Assembly (NCBI GenBank): GCA_015295985.1
Contig: DVDX01000021.1
Coordinates: forward strand, 1 to 61,159
Length of the DNA: 61,159 bases
Direction: 5' to 3'
Source of the DNA: Synechococcus sp. M44_DOE_062
GTDB taxonomy: Bacteria > Cyanobacteriota > Cyanobacteriia > Thermostichales > Thermostichaceae
In this document: positions 59,355 to 61,159 of the stretch, one piece after another
Layout: every line of letters starts with the position of its first letter
Position numbering within the stretch: position 1 is the stretch's first letter
Program-made: the position numbers and the translations under genes
The notes under the pieces: model-generated
The model's database searches: none
What the model was told of the DNA's origin: nothing
Seen by the model: the letters and a program-made list of their open reading frames with translations, nothing else

Positions 59355-60494
59355 CTACCGCACCGAGCGATAACCGCCACTCACCCCCTGGGGTGAGAGG
59401 ATCAGTTGCCAAAGCTGACTGGCCCGTGCCTTGAAGCTACCAGCGCTCATCAGGAGATAGAGCCGCCACATGCGGCGAAAACGCTCATCGTAGCGGACGG
59501 CCAATTGGGGCCATGCCCGCTCAAAATTGGTGTACCAGGCTTTCAAGGTGGCCACGTAATTGATCCCAAAATTGTGCCAGTCTTCCAGCACAAAGAGACC
59601 TTCAAAGGCTGCAGTAATCAGATGAGGCGAGGGCAGCATCGAGTTGGGAAAAATGTAGCGTTCAATCCAGGGATCCCGCCCCTGGTAGGCCACGTTGCTG
59701 CCGATGGTGTGCAGGAGAAACAAACCATCGTCGGTTAACAAGCGTCGGGCTACCTGCACAAATGTCCGGTAGTTTCGGTAGCCAACATGTTCAAACATGC
59801 CGACAGAAAGAATCCGATCAAACTTTCCCTGGGTCTGGCGGTAGTCCTCTAACCGAATCTCAACCGGCAGGCCGCGGCAGCGTTCACTGGCCAGTTTGGC
59901 TTGCTCTTTTGAGACGGTGATGCCCACAACCTGCACCCCATAGCGTTCGGCCAAGTACTGCGCTGTGCCTCCCCAGCCACAGCCGATGTCAAGCACCCGC
60001 ATGCCGGGTTGGAGACCTAGCTTGCGGGCAATGAGGTCAAGTTTGGCCTCCTGGGCTTCATCCAGAGTTTGTGCACCCCCCTCCCAATAGGCACAGCTAT
60101 AGATCATGCGGCGATCCAGCATGGCCTCATAGAGATCATTGCCAATGTCGTAGTGGCGCCGGCCAATGACAAATGCCCCCTTGCCCCGCTGGCGATTGAT
60201 GAGGCGACTATCCAACCCAAGCAGGGGCTGAATTAGCCAACCCACCCGCTGCGGTGCCTGAGTGGTCAGGAGACGACAAATTAACTCATCAATGGCGGCA
60301 CAATCCCACCAGCCTTCCACGTATGCCTCGCCAAGGCCCAGGGATCCGTAGAGCAGGCAGCGCAGGTATATCCGCTCGTCGTGAACTTGAATATCCCAGG
60401 GTTGCGAGCCATTGAGGGTTATACCAGCAGCATCCAGAACCCGAAGTGCATGCTGACGCGCCAGCCGGTGCAAGCCGTTGAGTCCTTTCCCCAT
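59355..60494 (-). CDS. cyclopropane-fatty-acyl-phospholipid synthase family protein
   Basis: A 379-residue SAM-dependent methyltransferase of the Cfa family. Motifs are VIGRRHYDIGNDLYEAMLDRRMIYSCAYW, the SAM-binding LDIGCGWGGTAQYLAERYGVQVVGITVSKEQAKLA, and SVGMFEHVGYRNYRTF, LHTIGSN, DPWIERYIFPNSMLPS, FGINYVATLKAWYTNFERAW, all characteristic. The ATG at 60494 was chosen because the upstream in-frame extension lies in the CRISPR repeat and has no support. It may act on membrane lipids, but relatives in other bacteria have other acceptors. Confidence 0.9.
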   Translation of the reverse strand: MGKGLNGLHRLARQHALRVLDAAGITLNGSQPWDIQVHDERIYLRCLLYGSLGLGEAYVEGWWDCAAIDELICRLLTTQAPQRVGWLIQPLLGLDSRLINRQRGKGAFVIGRRHYDIGNDLYEAMLDRRMIYSCAYWEGGAQTLDEAQEAKLDLIARKLGLQPGMRVLDIGCGWGGTAQYLAERYGVQVVGITVSKEQAKLASERCRGLPVEIRLEDYRQTQGKFDRILSVGMFEHVGYRNYRTFVQVARRLLTDDGLFLLHTIGSNVAYQGRDPWIERYIFPNSMLPSPHLITAAFEGLFVLEDWHNFGINYVATLKAWYTNFERAWPQLAVRYDERFRRMWRLYLLMSAGSFKARASQLWQLILSPQGVSGGYRSVR

Positions 60495-60566
60495 CCTTGG
60501 GAATCCCTCACCACAGGGAAACTGACTCAACAAATACAACCCAACATGGCAAGGGATCCAGCAAAA

Positions 60567-61159
60567 GTTTCCAATTTCTAGGGATCCCCCCGAAGGGGGA
60601 ACACTACCGCTATTTGGCTCCGCAACATCCACCCACCGGATGTTTCCAATTTCTAGGGATCCCCCCGAAGGGGGAACCCGAATTCAGGGAGGCGAACCTC
60701 GTTGACACCGAGGTCGTTTCCAATTTCTAGGGATCCCCCCGAAGGGGGAACTGTAGGGTCCTCTCGCCTCGGAAAATCACCCTTTCCGGTTTCCAATTTC
60801 TAGGGATCCCCCCGAAGGGGGAACAGGTGGGTACCGGTAGTCCGGACATTGGCTGAGCAGCCCGCCGGTTTCCAATTTCTAGGGATCCCCCCGAAGGGGG
60901 AACACCAATTGGTCTGGTCGCCCCGCCCGATTGGGAGGTTGTTTCCAATTTCTAGGGATCCCCCCGAAGGGGGAACTGGAAAGCCAGTTTTTGGATCGGT
61001 CCGACCCTCTGCAGTTTCCAATTTCTAGGGATCCCCCCGAAGGGGGAACCGTTTACACCCCGCAATACCGCGCGCGCCTTCTCCAGGAGTTTCCAATTTC
61101 TAGGGATCCCCCCGAAGGGGGAACAGCACTGTTTGATACCGCCGTCCAATTTGGGACCC
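60567..61159 (-). CRISPR. CRISPR array, at least eight identical 36-nt repeats, continues past the window
   Basis: Repeats start at 60567, 60642, 60716, 60789, 60868, 60941, 61014 and 61089. All read GTTTCCAATTTCTAGGGATC then a C run, GAAGGGGGAAC. Spacers are 39, 38, 37, 43, 37, 37 and 39 nt, with a partial one after the last. Read on the minus strand the repeat ends GGAAAC, so transcription is probably leftward and the leader lies beyond the right edge; the left end is then the old, trailer end. The repeat contains the genome-wide palindrome GGGATCCC and an imperfect GGGGG/CCCCCC hairpin. No cas genes adjoin it here. Confidence 0.97.

Overview
The window looks like a chromosome segment of a unicellular thermophilic cyanobacterium, most likely a hot-spring Synechococcus of the Yellowstone A/B' lineage. 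The organism type is supported by a CpcT-like phycobiliprotein lyase, photosystem I subunit PsaM, tocopherol cyclase, a PAP-operon-like cluster, a phycobilisome linker domain, cyanobacterial-type GshA, the paired ClpP3/ClpR peptidase, and the palindrome GGGATCCC iterated in nearly every gene. The exact lineage is an inference from that palindrome and gene content.

Layout. 0-8.8 kb: malic enzyme, CpcT-like lyase, the Clp system (ClpC, ClpR, ClpP3, with a Uma2-type nuclease gene between clpR and clpP3), tRNA-Arg and tocopherol cyclase. 8.9-14.5 kb: an NrtABCD/CmpABCD-type anion ABC transporter, probably for bicarbonate, whose binding-protein gene is frameshifted in a G run. 14.5-25.5 kb: a CRISPR accessory island with an ADP-ribosylglycohydrolase, a Csx3-AAA fusion, a WYL-like CRISPR protein, cas1, cas2, a three-repeat mini-array, and cas6 with a C-terminal HTH. 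It continues with a RAMP gene split after its second codon by an ISAs1-like element, an unrecognised OB-fold protein, a CARF protein, and two solitary CRISPR-like repeats enclosing two small membrane-protein genes. No cas10 is present in the window. 25.6-33 kb: VanW protein, anti-sigma/sigma pair, osmoprotectant-type ABC transporter, HtrA-family protease and a glycine-zipper protein. 33-36.9 kb: a minus-strand cluster (2Fe-2S ferredoxin, two V4R proteins, two phycobiliprotein-fold proteins, one small repeat protein) resembling the photosystem II assembly (PAP, slr0144-slr0152) operon of Synechocystis.

37-54.2 kb: phycobilisome linker, Tat-exported solute-binding protein, CobA-HemD fusion, MenB, SpoIID-like protein, MFS exporter, YidD, RidA, MIF-like tautomerase, TVP38 protein, GshA, decayed IS200/IS605 and IS630 transposases, PurL and RecG. 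54.2-61.2 kb: psaM, a matrixin-like metalloprotease, a sufE-znuA-znuC-znuB operon preceded by a Zur/Fur-like box, a cyclopropane-fatty-acid-synthase family gene, and a perfect CRISPR array of at least eight 36-nt repeats that runs off the right edge.

Two themes cut across the genes. Short dispersed repeats, possibly two related families, sit inside or at the 3' ends of many genes and supply protein residues or stop codons (sigma factor, anti-sigma factor, HemD, ZnuC, PurL, TnpA). The type III-like CRISPR island carries several cyclic-oligoadenylate-linked functions (Csx3, CARF) but has a disrupted effector and no visible signal synthase. All calls come from reading the sequence and from family knowledge; no database search was run.
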